Shown piece after piece: positions 1 to 8,897 of a DNA stretch of 64,000 bases. Source of the stretch: Marinifaba aquimaris (GTDB lineage Bacteria > Pseudomonadota > Gammaproteobacteria > Enterobacterales > Alteromonadaceae); contig NZ_JABULX010000014.1 of NCBI RefSeq assembly GCF_013328345.1, positions 1-64,000 of the forward strand, written 5' to 3'. A program made the translations under genes and the position numbers. The first letter of the stretch is position 1, and every line of letters begins with the position of its first letter. The notes beneath the pieces were generated by a model. The model was given only the letters and a program-made list of their open reading frames with translations. It had not been told where the DNA came from and did not search any database.

Positions 1-72
1 TCAGAAGTGAAACCTAATAGCGGCGATGGTAGTGTGGGAGGTCCCATGTGAGAGTAGCACACTGCCAGACTC
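1..72 (+). rRNA. rrf: 5S ribosomal RNA, 3' part (first tandem copy)
   Basis: The window opens inside a 5S rRNA gene. Bases 1-77 match 196-272 of the complete copy that follows, except at 62 (C versus T) and 66 (C versus T). Both changes lie in the 3' strand of helix I, the closing stem. The 5' half, and presumably 23S and 16S, lie upstream of the window. The 3' end is placed by comparison with the known E. coli 5S end, so it may be off by a base or two. Confidence 0.95.
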
Positions 73-80
73 CTATTTTG

Positions 81-107
81 AAAACCTGACTTATGTCAGG
101 TTTTCTT
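81..107 (+). terminator. Hairpin after first 5S rRNA
   Basis: A perfect 10-bp stem (81-90 with 95-104) with a TTAT loop is followed by a short, interrupted T run. It may terminate the rRNA operon partially or serve as a processing hairpin, because a second 5S gene follows at once. Confidence 0.7.
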
Positions 108-137
108 CGTTTAAGCGCTTTCATTTTTCTTAAACGA
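107..137 (+). repeat. Inverted repeat between the two 5S genes
   Basis: A perfect 9-base inverted repeat (107-115 and 129-137) has a 13-base loop, 11 bases before the second 5S gene. In the 5S-5S spacer it could be a processing hairpin in a joint precursor. That role is inference; only the repeat is seen. Confidence 0.5.
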
Positions 138-148
138 ATTACAGTTTT

Positions 149-266
149 TGTCTAGCGACCATAGCGTTAGGGTACCACCTGAATCCATCTCGAACTCAGA
201 AGTGAAACCTAATAGCGGCGATGGTAGTGTGGGAGGTCCCATGTGAGAGTAGCACATTGCTAGACT
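149..266 (+). rRNA. rrf: 5S ribosomal RNA (second tandem copy)
   Basis: This is a complete 5S rRNA of about 118 nt, recognised by its similarity to E. coli 5S, including the central stretch around 190-215 and the 3' third. Helix I closes between 150-156 and 259-265 by perfect pairing. The RNA is part of the large ribosomal subunit. It lies only 76 bases after the end of another 5S copy, so this rRNA operon ends in duplicated 5S genes. Confidence 0.96.
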
Positions 267-274
267 CCTCTTCT

Positions 275-310
275 AAAGCCCGGTACAGAGTACCGGGCTT
301 TTTTGTTTTT
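275..310 (+). terminator. Rho-independent terminator of the rRNA operon
   Basis: A perfect 12-bp stem (275-286 with 290-301) with a three-base AGA loop is followed by a strong T run (299-310). This is a clear intrinsic terminator 8 bases after the second 5S gene and probably the true end of the rRNA transcript. Confidence 0.93.
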
Positions 311-378
311 ACTTTCAGTATTAAATCTTCAAATTTTTAAGTAGCGTCTATCTTTAACTGGATAATTACTAGGACCGG

Positions 379-2111
379 ATGCTTAATTTTGGTGTTATCA
401 AACCTCAAGGCACTATTGAGCGATTTAAGGCTTTGGCTGCTTACCTTTGTTATCTTCATTGGCTTATCAATTACAGAATACTCACTGGAAAAGAGACATT
501 TAGAGTCTGAGCTTAATAAGATGAGTGATGGGCTGATCACGGTCAGTAAATTCACTGAAAACCGTATGACTCAAATGAAAAATGGCGATTTTTTATTTAG
601 AGAAATTGGCGCAACAGGACAGCTACCAATACAGGAACAAATTAAGTTCCAGCTAAACTCTAAGTGTATATTAGTCGACCAAGAAAAATCAATACAGAAA
701 ATGCTGCTAGCGTGCCAACGGTTCCTTTAATTGAGGTTGCTGCTTTGGGTATAGACGCTAAGTTAAGGTTATTAAACTACTGCCTAGCTATTAATGAATT
801 AGCTGGACTTAAAAACGATTTTGCATTGATAGAACGTGATTTGTTTTTTGTCGTTAAGATCAATCATCCTGTTGCGCTTAAACAGAAGCTATCTGTACAG
901 GATGATTATATTGCCGATCATTCTGGGCTAATGTTTTCCAGAATTGCCCCTGTACGCGCTTTGATTTCAGAGCAATTCACCTTAAGACGAGTCGGTAATG
1001 AGATCCATCCTGATATTAGTACTAATATCGTTTCGAGAGACAACTTGCTTTCCAATATTGACAGCTACTTTCCTTTAAACAATAAAAATGAAGTTTTCAC
1101 TGGATTTGCTGTAAAGGATGCAACTATTGATGAGTTTTAGCCTTACGATCTGCAAATTAGAGATTTACTCGATAATGTCACTATTAATCGAGTCTGGTTG
1201 ATTAAACAATCTGTTATCTATCTAGTATTAAGTTTGATTTCGGCTTTAATGCTTTCGAGAGTACTGAAGGTAATTAACAGTCACTTCGAGATAAGAAATA
1301 AGTTGTTTGAAAATGGCTTTTGTATCTTGCATCAGCGCAGTCAAAGTGAGCTACTTGAGTTAGCTGATTCCAATCTTTTTACTCATAGAAAGTTTAGCCA
1401 AGTTGAAATTACTTTGTTTAATCAAAACCTTCGAAAAAAATTTTGATTAAAAAATGCAGCTTTTTGCCGTATCAGTTTACTTAATCGAGAGTATATGTTT
1501 TTAATTACGTCTATTTCTCAGCCTAAGGTTTCCAATGAGTTTATTTCTGCTTTACTCATTCACGATACAACGGTGACAGAAACGGTTGTATCGTGAATGA
1601 AAAGATCTATAAGTATGATCAACTAACCGGTTTACCGAATAGAGTTGAAATTGAAGAACTGCTTAAAGAGTTACAAGAAGAAGATCGTTTGTATGTCTTT
1701 GCCAGTATCGAATTAGATCATTCTAAGACGCTTAACGATAATTTTGGCCACCAATTTGAAGATTTAGTACTGCAGACGTATTCTAACTTTCTACAAAATA
1801 ATTTTGAGTTGAAAGAAAACGATAGGATCTTGCGTTTAGGTGGTGAGGAGTTTTTGCTGCTTCTAGAGTTAGATAACATTGTTGGCTATAACGCTTTTGC
1901 TGAGTCTATCGCACGTAGGTTGAATAGCTTCAACAAAGAAAGTATTTCTGCCAGTGCAGTTGTCATGGTTTGGGATACTAAAGATACTGGGTTTGACCAG
2001 CTATATCCTAAGGTTGACCAGTTGCTTTACAAAGCAAAAGAAGCAGGGCGAAAGCGTGTTTGTTACTTAGATAATGATGGCAATGAACAATTTGTGATAG
2101 CCGATTTATAG
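379..2111 (+). pseudogene. Decayed membrane-bound diguanylate cyclase (GGDEF)
   Basis: The pieces, read together, form one former sensor: an N-terminal membrane segment (about 415-470), an extracytoplasmic stretch, a second membrane segment (about 1195-1265), and a complete GGDEF domain from about 1600 with the start signature DQLTGLPNR and an intact GGEEF motif near 1842. Diguanylate cyclases make cyclic-di-GMP from two GTP. The reading frame is broken repeatedly: a frame change between about 690 and 730, an in-frame TAG at 1138, a TGA at 1444, and a frame change near 1590. The best start, ATG 379 behind AGGA at 371-374, is also one frame away from the membrane segment that follows, suggesting a fifth lesion near 388-392. 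The GGDEF part alone could still be read from GTG 1593 (172 residues). The neighbours are the rRNA operon and an unrelated small gene. Confidence 0.85.
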
Positions 2112-2340
2112 CCTGTACCGTCATTCAATTTATTCATCACTTAGTAGTCGCTGGTCACCGATTATATTGTGACAACCTCCAGCAAAACTGGCTTAATGAC
2201 TCGACTGGCATAAAAATGGATTGTCTTCATTTATGTTAGTGTTCAAACGGATATCAATTGTTGATTATGAGTTAGCGCGATAAAGTATCTCCGAGTACAA
2301 TCGACTATCCCATATCAAGGATAATTTAACCGGAGAATTC

Positions 2341-2649
2341 ATGTCGCAGTTAATATTAAAAACCGACTCATTTTCACAATATCAAGGGGAAGATAACGCT
2401 TATCCAGAAGTATTATCTTTTGCATTTGAACAAGAAGTCGATTGGGATGAGGCTGAACTGCTGTTGAGTATCTGGTTAAGACAACAAGCATTCGAAGTTC
2501 AGGAGTTTATTCTAGGAGCAGATAGGCTCTGCTGGCGCTTAACTTTTGCAGGTTACGCGTGTTTATTTAATGCCGAACTTTTAACTCAATCATTTTGGTT
2601 TGAGTTTGAAGACAAGATCACACTTGAAGCATTTAAGATGGCGTTCTAA
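2341..2649 (+). CDS. Small hypothetical protein, DUF3630-like
   Basis: A 102-residue soluble, acidic protein starting at ATG 2341 behind a good GGAG (2332-2335). It has no signal peptide or membrane segment. It is rich in aromatic residues and Glu/Asp, with a Trp-rich middle and an FWFEFED stretch near the C-terminus. Size and character recall the DUF3630 family of short Alteromonadales proteins, but I assign this from memory with limited certainty and no function is known. It stands alone: 229 bases separate it from the broken cyclase upstream and 139 from the GGDEF/EAL gene downstream. Confidence 0.7.
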   Translation: MSQLILKTDSFSQYQGEDNAYPEVLSFAFEQEVDWDEAELLLSIWLRQQAFEVQEFILGADRLCWRLTFAGYACLFNAELLTQSFWFEFEDKITLEAFKMAF

Positions 2650-2788
2650 GTGACTTTAGTTCATTTTTTAACAGCTAATTTACCGTGTTTTGTTAGATAA
2701 AATTATGTAGATAAACACGTGAAAACAAGCACTTTTTTCTATGTTCAGCTATTTTTATTGAATAGACTTTTTTGAGGTGGTTTTATTG

Positions 2789-5671
2789 ATGGTGAGAATA
2801 TGCAAGTTTTCAGTTGTGCTATACACCATTATTACTTTATTCACCCTGCCTTTATTTGCTTCAGAGTTTAAGCCTGCAACGACGAGCCTTACATCAAACG
2901 AACAGCAGTTAATCGATAATGATTTTATCTATATTGAAACAGATAAAGATTTGTCTATTTCTGAAGTCATGTCCAATCGGCAATTAATTGATTGGCAAGA
3001 TATCTCAGCAAACCAAGCACTGATGTTAGATCATCAACAAGCTTATTGGTTTGTTTTCAGGTTAAGCAATGCATCAGCGGAATCTCAATTTCGCTATTTA
3101 GTGCTCGCCGAAACCACCTTAGAGTTTGCTCAACTATATGGGCTAGACTTAACAAATCGACCAAGTTTGATTGCAGAAGCTGGTTTTTCACAATCGCTAG
3201 AACAAAGAGAGCTAGCTGACAGTAAGTTAACTTTTCCGATTTCATTGAAACCTGCCGAGAGTAAAACATTTTTACTTAGAGTCGAGCACGATGCCTTTTT
3301 TAAGACCGAATTAAGACTCTGGCAAGCAAAAGCGCTAATACAACACAACAGTATCTTAAATATTGCTGTGGGCTGCTTTTTAGGCGTGTTATTAATCATG
3401 AGTTTATATGCCCTCATGGTGTTCAAAGCCACACGTGATATTTGTTTTGTTTTTTACGCTGGGTTTTGTATTTGTTTTCTTGTTTTCTACGCCGGTTATT
3501 CTGGGGTAATTCAGCATTTATGGCCAACAAAAAGCCTTGTAGTATTGAAACAAGCAACCTTGGTTTGCTTGGCGTTAGCAGCCAGCTTAGTGTGTTGGTT
3601 CAACATTCATTTCCATCAAATCAAACCACAACAAATTTTATTACATAAGCTTTTTTCCGTGTTGGCGATAACAGGGATCTTGATGGCCTCTACTGTTTGG
3701 CTTTTCCCGCATGTAGTGCAACTTGGTATTTTAGTTTTCCTAGTGATTAGCTGTTGTTTGGTCTCGCTTTATGCCGCTTTATCTGCATGGAAAAATACCA
3801 TAGAACACAGTCTTAATGTTGTTATTGCGTGGTCAATATTATTGTTTGTTGCTGTGGTGACATCTGCTGAGCTCAGTGGTTTAGCCGCGAATATCAAACG
3901 AGTTGATTATTTTATCGTACTTACTCACTTTGTTAGTTTCTCACTACTGTTCGGCAACTTGATGCACAGAGTGAAGAGCAGTCAGTTACAAAGCTTGACG
4001 GCTAAAGAAAAAGCGATGCAGCACTATCGTATGTTCCACGATATTTACCAGCATGCAGTAGAAGCACATTACACAACGACAGAACACGGTGAAATAGTAA
4101 GAGTTAATGCCGCATTTGTTGAGGTACTGGGCTATGACAGCTATCACCAGTTGGTTGATGAAAATCCAAACATCGCTGATTTCTATTTAGAACTCAAAGA
4201 TAGAGAAGCATTATTAAAGCGTGCCAAGCAAGAACAGAAAGTCTTGGGTTACCAGTCTCAATGGCGTCGTCGCGATGGGCGAAATATCTGGGTCTCTATC
4301 AACCTTAGATACGAAGAAGGCACCATGGATGGAAATGTACTTATTGGCTCTTTTATGGATGTTACTGAAAGCAAACGCGCGGAACGTCAGTTAGAGTTTA
4401 TGGCTACACACGACTCGCTAACTGGTTTGTTAAACAGACGAGAATTTGAAAAGCGTTTAAATGCCGCCTTAATCGATTGTGATGAAAACACCAGCCATAC
4501 CTTGCTCTATATGGACCTAGATCAATTTAAAGTGGTGAATGATACCTGTGGCCACAAAGCTGGGGATATTTTATTAAGGCAACTTACCGAAGAACTGCGC
4601 GATGTAATGGATGATAAAAATACGATTGCTCGACTCGGCGGTGATGAGTTTGGTGTTCTGCTTTACGATATGGTTGATGATGAAGCCTTTGTTTATGCCT
4701 ACAAGTTAAAACAAGTTGTGCAAGATTTTAGGTTTGTCTGGGATCGTCGCGTTTTTACTATAGGCATTAGTATAGGTATGGTTGAAATTAACGACGCATA
4801 CCTGTCTATCGATGAGGTTTTAAGTATTGCTGATACTGCGTGTTTTACTGCTAAAGAAAAAGGCCGCAATCGGATTCACTCGTATTCTGAGTCAGATGAG
4901 GACGTTAAACGACACCACGCTGAAATGGAACGCGTCACGCAAATTAATCAGGCATTAGAAGCCAATGCTTTTTATCTTGAATACCAAACCATTTACTCTA
5001 TTCACCATGTTGAAGGCTTACACTACGAGCTTTTAATCCGCATGAAAGGGCCTGATGGTTCTGTGGTATCGCCTGGCGAGTTCTTACCTGCTGCAGAGCG
5101 TTATAATTTAATGTCGCACATTGACCGTTGGGTTATAAATCATTACTTCAATTGGTTAGCGATGCATCCTGAACACATGGATAAATTAGATAAAGCATCG
5201 ATTAATTTATCGGGTCCTTCTTTAGCTGATGAAGATATGCAGATGTATATTTTGCAAGCTTTTGAGCGTTACCACATTCCTTATAATAAGATCTGTTTTG
5301 AGATCACAGAAAGCTTGGCCATTACTCAGCTTGATCGCACTTTGAGCTTTATCAAAACTTTTAAAGGTTTGGGTTGTAAGTTCTCGTTAGATGATTTTGG
5401 TAGTGGCTTCTCATCCTATGGCTATTTGAAAAATTTACCAGTCGATTATTTAAAAATTGATGGTAGTTTTGTCAAAGACATGTTGCTTGATCCGATAGAT
5501 AGAGCAATGGTGAAATCTATCAATGAAGTTGCTAAGGCGATAGGTATGGTGACCATAGCTGAGTTTGTTGAATCAGAGGAAATTCTGGCTGAATTAAAAG
5601 AAATTGGGGTCGATTATGCACAAGGTTATGTTATTAACCGACCTCAGGCATTGTCGAATCTCATTGAATAA
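2789..5671 (+). CDS. 7TMR-DISM sensor with PAS, GGDEF and EAL domains
   Basis: This membrane receptor of about 960 residues should control cyclic-di-GMP. In order: signal peptide (1-25), a periplasmic 7TMR-DISMED2-type domain (about 40-180), seven membrane segments (about 190-390), a PAS domain (about 415-535), GGDEF (motif GGDEF near residue 617) and EAL (from about 725). The GGDEF motif is complete, so synthesis is plausible. In the EAL domain the signature reads ELL rather than EAL, but the first Glu, the NLS Asn, ITES Glu, DDFG pair and LKID Lys are present, so phosphodiesterase activity is also plausible. ATG 2789 is chosen over GTG 2777 because GAGGTGG (2774-2780) sits at the right distance. 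It is separated by 97 bases from a second GGDEF/EAL gene on the same strand. Confidence 0.92.
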   Translation: MVRICKFSVVLYTIITLFTLPLFASEFKPATTSLTSNEQQLIDNDFIYIETDKDLSISEVMSNRQLIDWQDISANQALMLDHQQAYWFVFRLSNASAESQFRYLVLAETTLEFAQLYGLDLTNRPSLIAEAGFSQSLEQRELADSKLTFPISLKPAESKTFLLRVEHDAFFKTELRLWQAKALIQHNSILNIAVGCFLGVLLIMSLYALMVFKATRDICFVFYAGFCICFLVFYAGYSGVIQHLWPTKSLVVLKQATLVCLALAASLVCWFNIHFHQIKPQQILLHKLFSVLAITGILMASTVWLFPHVVQLGILVFLVISCCLVSLYAALSAWKNTIEHSLNVVIAWSILLFVAVVTSAELSGLAANIKRVDYFIVLTHFVSFSLLFGNLMHRVKSSQLQSLTAKEKAMQHYRMFHDIYQHAVEAHYTTTEHGEIVRVNAAFVEVLGYDSYHQLVDENPNIADFYLELKDREALLKRAKQEQKVLGYQSQWRRRDGRNIWVSINLRYEEGTMDGNVLIGSFMDVTESKRAERQLEFMATHDSLTGLLNRREFEKRLNAALIDCDENTSHTLLYMDLDQFKVVNDTCGHKAGDILLRQLTEELRDVMDDKNTIARLGGDEFGVLLYDMVDDEAFVYAYKLKQVVQDFRFVWDRRVFTIGISIGMVEINDAYLSIDEVLSIADTACFTAKEKGRNRIHSYSESDEDVKRHHAEMERVTQINQALEANAFYLEYQTIYSIHHVEGLHYELLIRMKGPDGSVVSPGEFLPAAERYNLMSHIDRWVINHYFNWLAMHPEHMDKLDKASINLSGPSLADEDMQMYILQAFERYHIPYNKICFEITESLAITQLDRTLSFIKTFKGLGCKFSLDDFGSGFSSYGYLKNLPVDYLKIDGSFVKDMLLDPIDRAMVKSINEVAKAIGMVTIAEFVESEEILAELKEIGVDYAQGYVINRPQALSNLIE

Positions 5672-5768
5672 TGGACTAAATTCTCGCGGTGGTGAATTTT
5701 AGTGAGTTAGGGTTATTTAGATTTTTGAACTAGGCTTTATTCAAATAATAAATTGAATTCAGAGTCTT

Positions 5769-8180
5769 ATGCTGTCCATCTCTAAGTTGATTTATCGACT
5801 GTCATTACTATTACTGACAATTTTTCTTGCTAGCTCACAACTTAGTGCTGCAGAACTACAGTGGCGGACGAATCCAACTGAAACCTGGCAGCCACTTCAA
5901 TCTCAGCAGTTTCATCTTTCACACGAGCAGCCTATTGAACTTAAAGTGAGTTTAGAACGCGCTCGTTATTTTTTGATCGATAGTAACAAAGTACACATTC
6001 AAGACTTGAGCGAGCAAGTTGCTTTGCCTTTAGCAACTAATTCAGGGCAGGTGTATCAGTTAATTGCGCAACAAACTTACCACCTTAAACTAACTAGTTT
6101 GGTTCCTACCGAAGTAAGTATACAAATACTGACAACAGAGCAGCTGATTGCCTATCAAGGTCAGAGAACCTGGCTTTGGGCTGTTATGTGCTCAATTGTT
6201 GTTGTACTGGCGTTATATGCGGTGATCAGTGGACGACTGTGGCAAAGACAAAACCATTATTTATTTTTGGCTGTGGCTTTGGCGTTATTAGCCTTTTTGG
6301 GTTACGAGTCGGGATATTGGGCAAAACTGCTTAACATTCCAATGAGTGAAAATTCAGCATCAGGTTTTTCATTATTTGGCTTATTGCTGGCTGCAGCCTA
6401 CCTGGCACTTCATCGAACCTTACTCGTTGGGCAAACATTTGAGCCTTGGTTAGATAAAATATTAACTTATAGTTTGGCCCTACCTCTGCTTGCTGCACTA
6501 GCTTGTTTGTTTTTACCTGCGAATGTGGCTTATCAAATGATGCTTTGGTTAATGCTAACCTGCCTTTTTATTGGTTTAGCATCGAGTTTATTGACCGCCC
6601 CAAAGAGTATTTCAGATGTTTCATTTCACGGCTATACAGCAAGTTGGGCAATCGTATTACTGGTTTGGCTGGTATTTATTGCCGAATCTTTATTGGCCGT
6701 CTTCTTAATTGATGATTATTGGTTGAGCTGCGCTTTTGTCATGCATGCGTTTGTCATGTTATTGATGTTGGCTGAGTGGCGTATGGGGCAAGTGAAAAAA
6801 ACCATTGCTAAATATACAGCTCAGCACAACAAGCAGCAACAGAGTGTCTATGCTGCAACGCATGATCAACTCACGGGGTTACCTAGTCAGTTAGCCCTTG
6901 CTAACTATTTTGATACTTTAATTAGTAGAGATGATCACCAAGCGCTTAACTTGGTTGTCTTCAAAGTGAAAGACTTCCAACATATCAATCAAAGCCTAGG
7001 CTTTATTACAGGTGATACGGTATTAGTGCAAATTGCGAAACGGTTAAACCTGTTTTTAGCTGAGCGCAGTGATGTGGTTTGTATTGAAGCTCTGGAATAC
7101 GATAATCAAGCTTTGGTTTCACTGGGCGGAGTGAGGTTCGCGTTTCTGGCTAAGGCTGAAAAAAATAGCCCGTTATTGAAAAGTTTAAATAAAAAAATCA
7201 ATGCAATTTTACCTGAACCTATAGTGATCGAATCTCAAGTATTTGATTTTGATGGCTGCTTTGGCTGTGCTGAGTACCCTAAACAGGGGATTCAATTTGA
7301 GGATTTACTGCATAAGGCTAATACGGCTTTAGAGCATGCTGCACTGAACCATTTAGTCGTAGCGCAGTATCAAGATGAGTTAGAGTTGATCACAGCTTCA
7401 CAAAGAGAACTGGTAATTAACCTAAAGCAAGCTATCGAAGCGGGGCAACTGAAACTGTTTATTCAGCCTATTTTTGATATCAACACTAAAGCCATTATTG
7501 CTGCCGAAGCGCTGATTCGATGGCGACACCCTGAACGTGGTTTAATTAAACCCGCTGAATTTATTGAATTAGCTGAGAAAAGCCAAGTTATTTATACCTT
7601 AACTCGCTGGGTCATGGCTCAGGCTGTTAAACGGGTTGCCACCTGGTTAAGCCAAGGCATTAAAATAAAAATATCGGTCAACTTATCGAGTAAAGATTTA
7701 CTCCAGCCTGAAATTGTCGACTACATCAGCCAACAACTTGCCACAAATCAAGTGGCGCCAGAGTTACTCAATTTAGAAATAAAAGAAGCGGCACTACTTG
7801 AAGCGCCTGACAAAGCTTACCAAACTATCATACAACTCAATGAGTTAGGGGTAACAGTGGTCATTGATGATTTTGGACAAGGGTTATCTTCATTGGCCTA
7901 TATTCGTAAGTTGCCGATTGCGGGTTTAAAAATCGACGCGCAAACCGTTGCTAGTCTATTCCAAGGTGATCGTTCACGCACGATAGTGGCGGTGATTATT
8001 GATATTGGAAGAAACCTTGAATTAGACGTGATTGCAGAAGGAGTAGAAGACAATGATGTGCAGCATAAATTGATGGAAATGGGTGTCACTCAAGCACAAG
8101 GCTTTTTATACAGTAAACCATTTGAAATTGAAGGTTTTATTGCTTGGTATAAACGCTGGAGTAGTGGCAGTTTAAGTTAA
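5769..8180 (+). CDS. Membrane GGDEF/EAL protein with degenerate GGDEF, probable c-di-GMP phosphodiesterase
   Basis: The product has 803 residues: a signal peptide (1-28), a short periplasmic domain (about 29-130), about seven membrane segments (135-345), a GGDEF-like domain (about 365-530) and an EAL domain (about 550-795). The GGDEF motif has become GGVRF near residue 452, losing the catalytic acidic residues, so cyclase activity is unlikely. The EAL domain is complete: EAL with RW near 577, NLSS, EIKE, DDFG, LKID, AEGVE and QAQGF. By family knowledge this pattern gives a phosphodiesterase, with the dead GGDEF possibly sensing GTP. The layout resembles a divergent 7TMR-DISM receptor. It follows the preceding GGDEF/EAL gene by 97 bases and may share its transcript. 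Confidence 0.9.
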   Translation: MLSISKLIYRLSLLLLTIFLASSQLSAAELQWRTNPTETWQPLQSQQFHLSHEQPIELKVSLERARYFLIDSNKVHIQDLSEQVALPLATNSGQVYQLIAQQTYHLKLTSLVPTEVSIQILTTEQLIAYQGQRTWLWAVMCSIVVVLALYAVISGRLWQRQNHYLFLAVALALLAFLGYESGYWAKLLNIPMSENSASGFSLFGLLLAAAYLALHRTLLVGQTFEPWLDKILTYSLALPLLAALACLFLPANVAYQMMLWLMLTCLFIGLASSLLTAPKSISDVSFHGYTASWAIVLLVWLVFIAESLLAVFLIDDYWLSCAFVMHAFVMLLMLAEWRMGQVKKTIAKYTAQHNKQQQSVYAATHDQLTGLPSQLALANYFDTLISRDDHQALNLVVFKVKDFQHINQSLGFITGDTVLVQIAKRLNLFLAERSDVVCIEALEYDNQALVSLGGVRFAFLAKAEKNSPLLKSLNKKINAILPEPIVIESQVFDFDGCFGCAEYPKQGIQFEDLLHKANTALEHAALNHLVVAQYQDELELITASQRELVINLKQAIEAGQLKLFIQPIFDINTKAIIAAEALIRWRHPERGLIKPAEFIELAEKSQVIYTLTRWVMAQAVKRVATWLSQGIKIKISVNLSSKDLLQPEIVDYISQQLATNQVAPELLNLEIKEAALLEAPDKAYQTIIQLNELGVTVVIDDFGQGLSSLAYIRKLPIAGLKIDAQTVASLFQGDRSRTIVAVIIDIGRNLELDVIAEGVEDNDVQHKLMEMGVTQAQGFLYSKPFEIEGFIAWYKRWSSGSLS

Positions 8181-8241
8181 ATATTGCTATCGATGTAAAA
8201 TATAGTTAAAACAGTAGGATAATAATAAAAATAGATTTGCC

Positions 8242-8895
8242 ATGAGATTTTACTTCTTTCAGTTCACGTTTTTTATTTTCGCCTTATTTTTCTGTTCACT
8301 CACTTTGGCTAAAGCTGTTCAAATAAGTGCTATTGCGGACCCTTCATTAGCAAAATGTATTCAAACTCAGCTAGGTAAGCAGAACGTTTCTGATTTGGCT
8401 TTGCTGACCAAACTAAAATGCCATAAAAAAGGTATCAAAAACCTAGCTGGTATCGAACAATTAGCAGCATTAAAAACACTGTCTCTGTTTGGCAATGACA
8501 TTGAACAAGCCGATTTACGCCCTTTAGTGCAATTAGAACACCTTAATCTTGCGAATAATCAACTGAAAAAAGTGCAACTAACAGGTTTGGCAAAGCTGCA
8601 AAAACTCTACTTATTCAAGAATAAACTCACTACTGTCGACTTTACTAGCTTGGCTGAATTAACCCTGCTTAGAATGAATAATAACGCTTTAACGCACTTG
8701 TCTATTGAACCTTTGGTTGCTTTAAAAAAAGCTTATTTTTTTGATAACGAATTAGCTGACTTAAAGGTAGCGAATTTAAAAAAACTCACCTTCATCGATT
8801 TAAAGCACAACCCTATGCCAGATGAAGTCTATGACCGTTATGATGCCATCGAAGGCATTACCATCATTCACGATGGCAATGCTGATGATTGGTAG
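8242..8895 (+). CDS. Secreted leucine-rich-repeat protein
   Basis: The protein has 217 residues. A signal peptide of about 24 residues ends at LAKA. A short N-terminal part carries two Cys (in AKCIQ and KCHK) that may form a disulfide. Then come about six leucine-rich repeats of roughly 20-22 residues (about 65-200), with the pattern LxxLxLxxN visible in LEHLNLANNQL and LQKLYLFKNKL. It is closest in style to internalin-type repeats. Such proteins bind other proteins in the periplasm or at the surface; the partner is unknown. It lies 61 bases after the GGDEF/EAL gene with no terminator seen between. Its stop codon is 2 bases from the stop of the convergent barrel gene. Confidence 0.82.
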   Translation: MRFYFFQFTFFIFALFFCSLTLAKAVQISAIADPSLAKCIQTQLGKQNVSDLALLTKLKCHKKGIKNLAGIEQLAALKTLSLFGNDIEQADLRPLVQLEHLNLANNQLKKVQLTGLAKLQKLYLFKNKLTTVDFTSLAELTLLRMNNNALTHLSIEPLVALKKAYFFDNELADLKVANLKKLTFIDLKHNPMPDEVYDRYDAIEGITIIHDGNADDW

Positions 8896-8897
8896 CC

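Noticed and set aside
5769-8180. Treating this as an active diguanylate cyclase
   Set aside because: The motif reads GGVRF, lacking the acidic residues that bind metal and substrate.
8181-8241. Possible attachment site or insertion-sequence remnant between the GGDEF/EAL and LRR genes
   Set aside because: No inverted or direct repeats and no transposase fragment seen.
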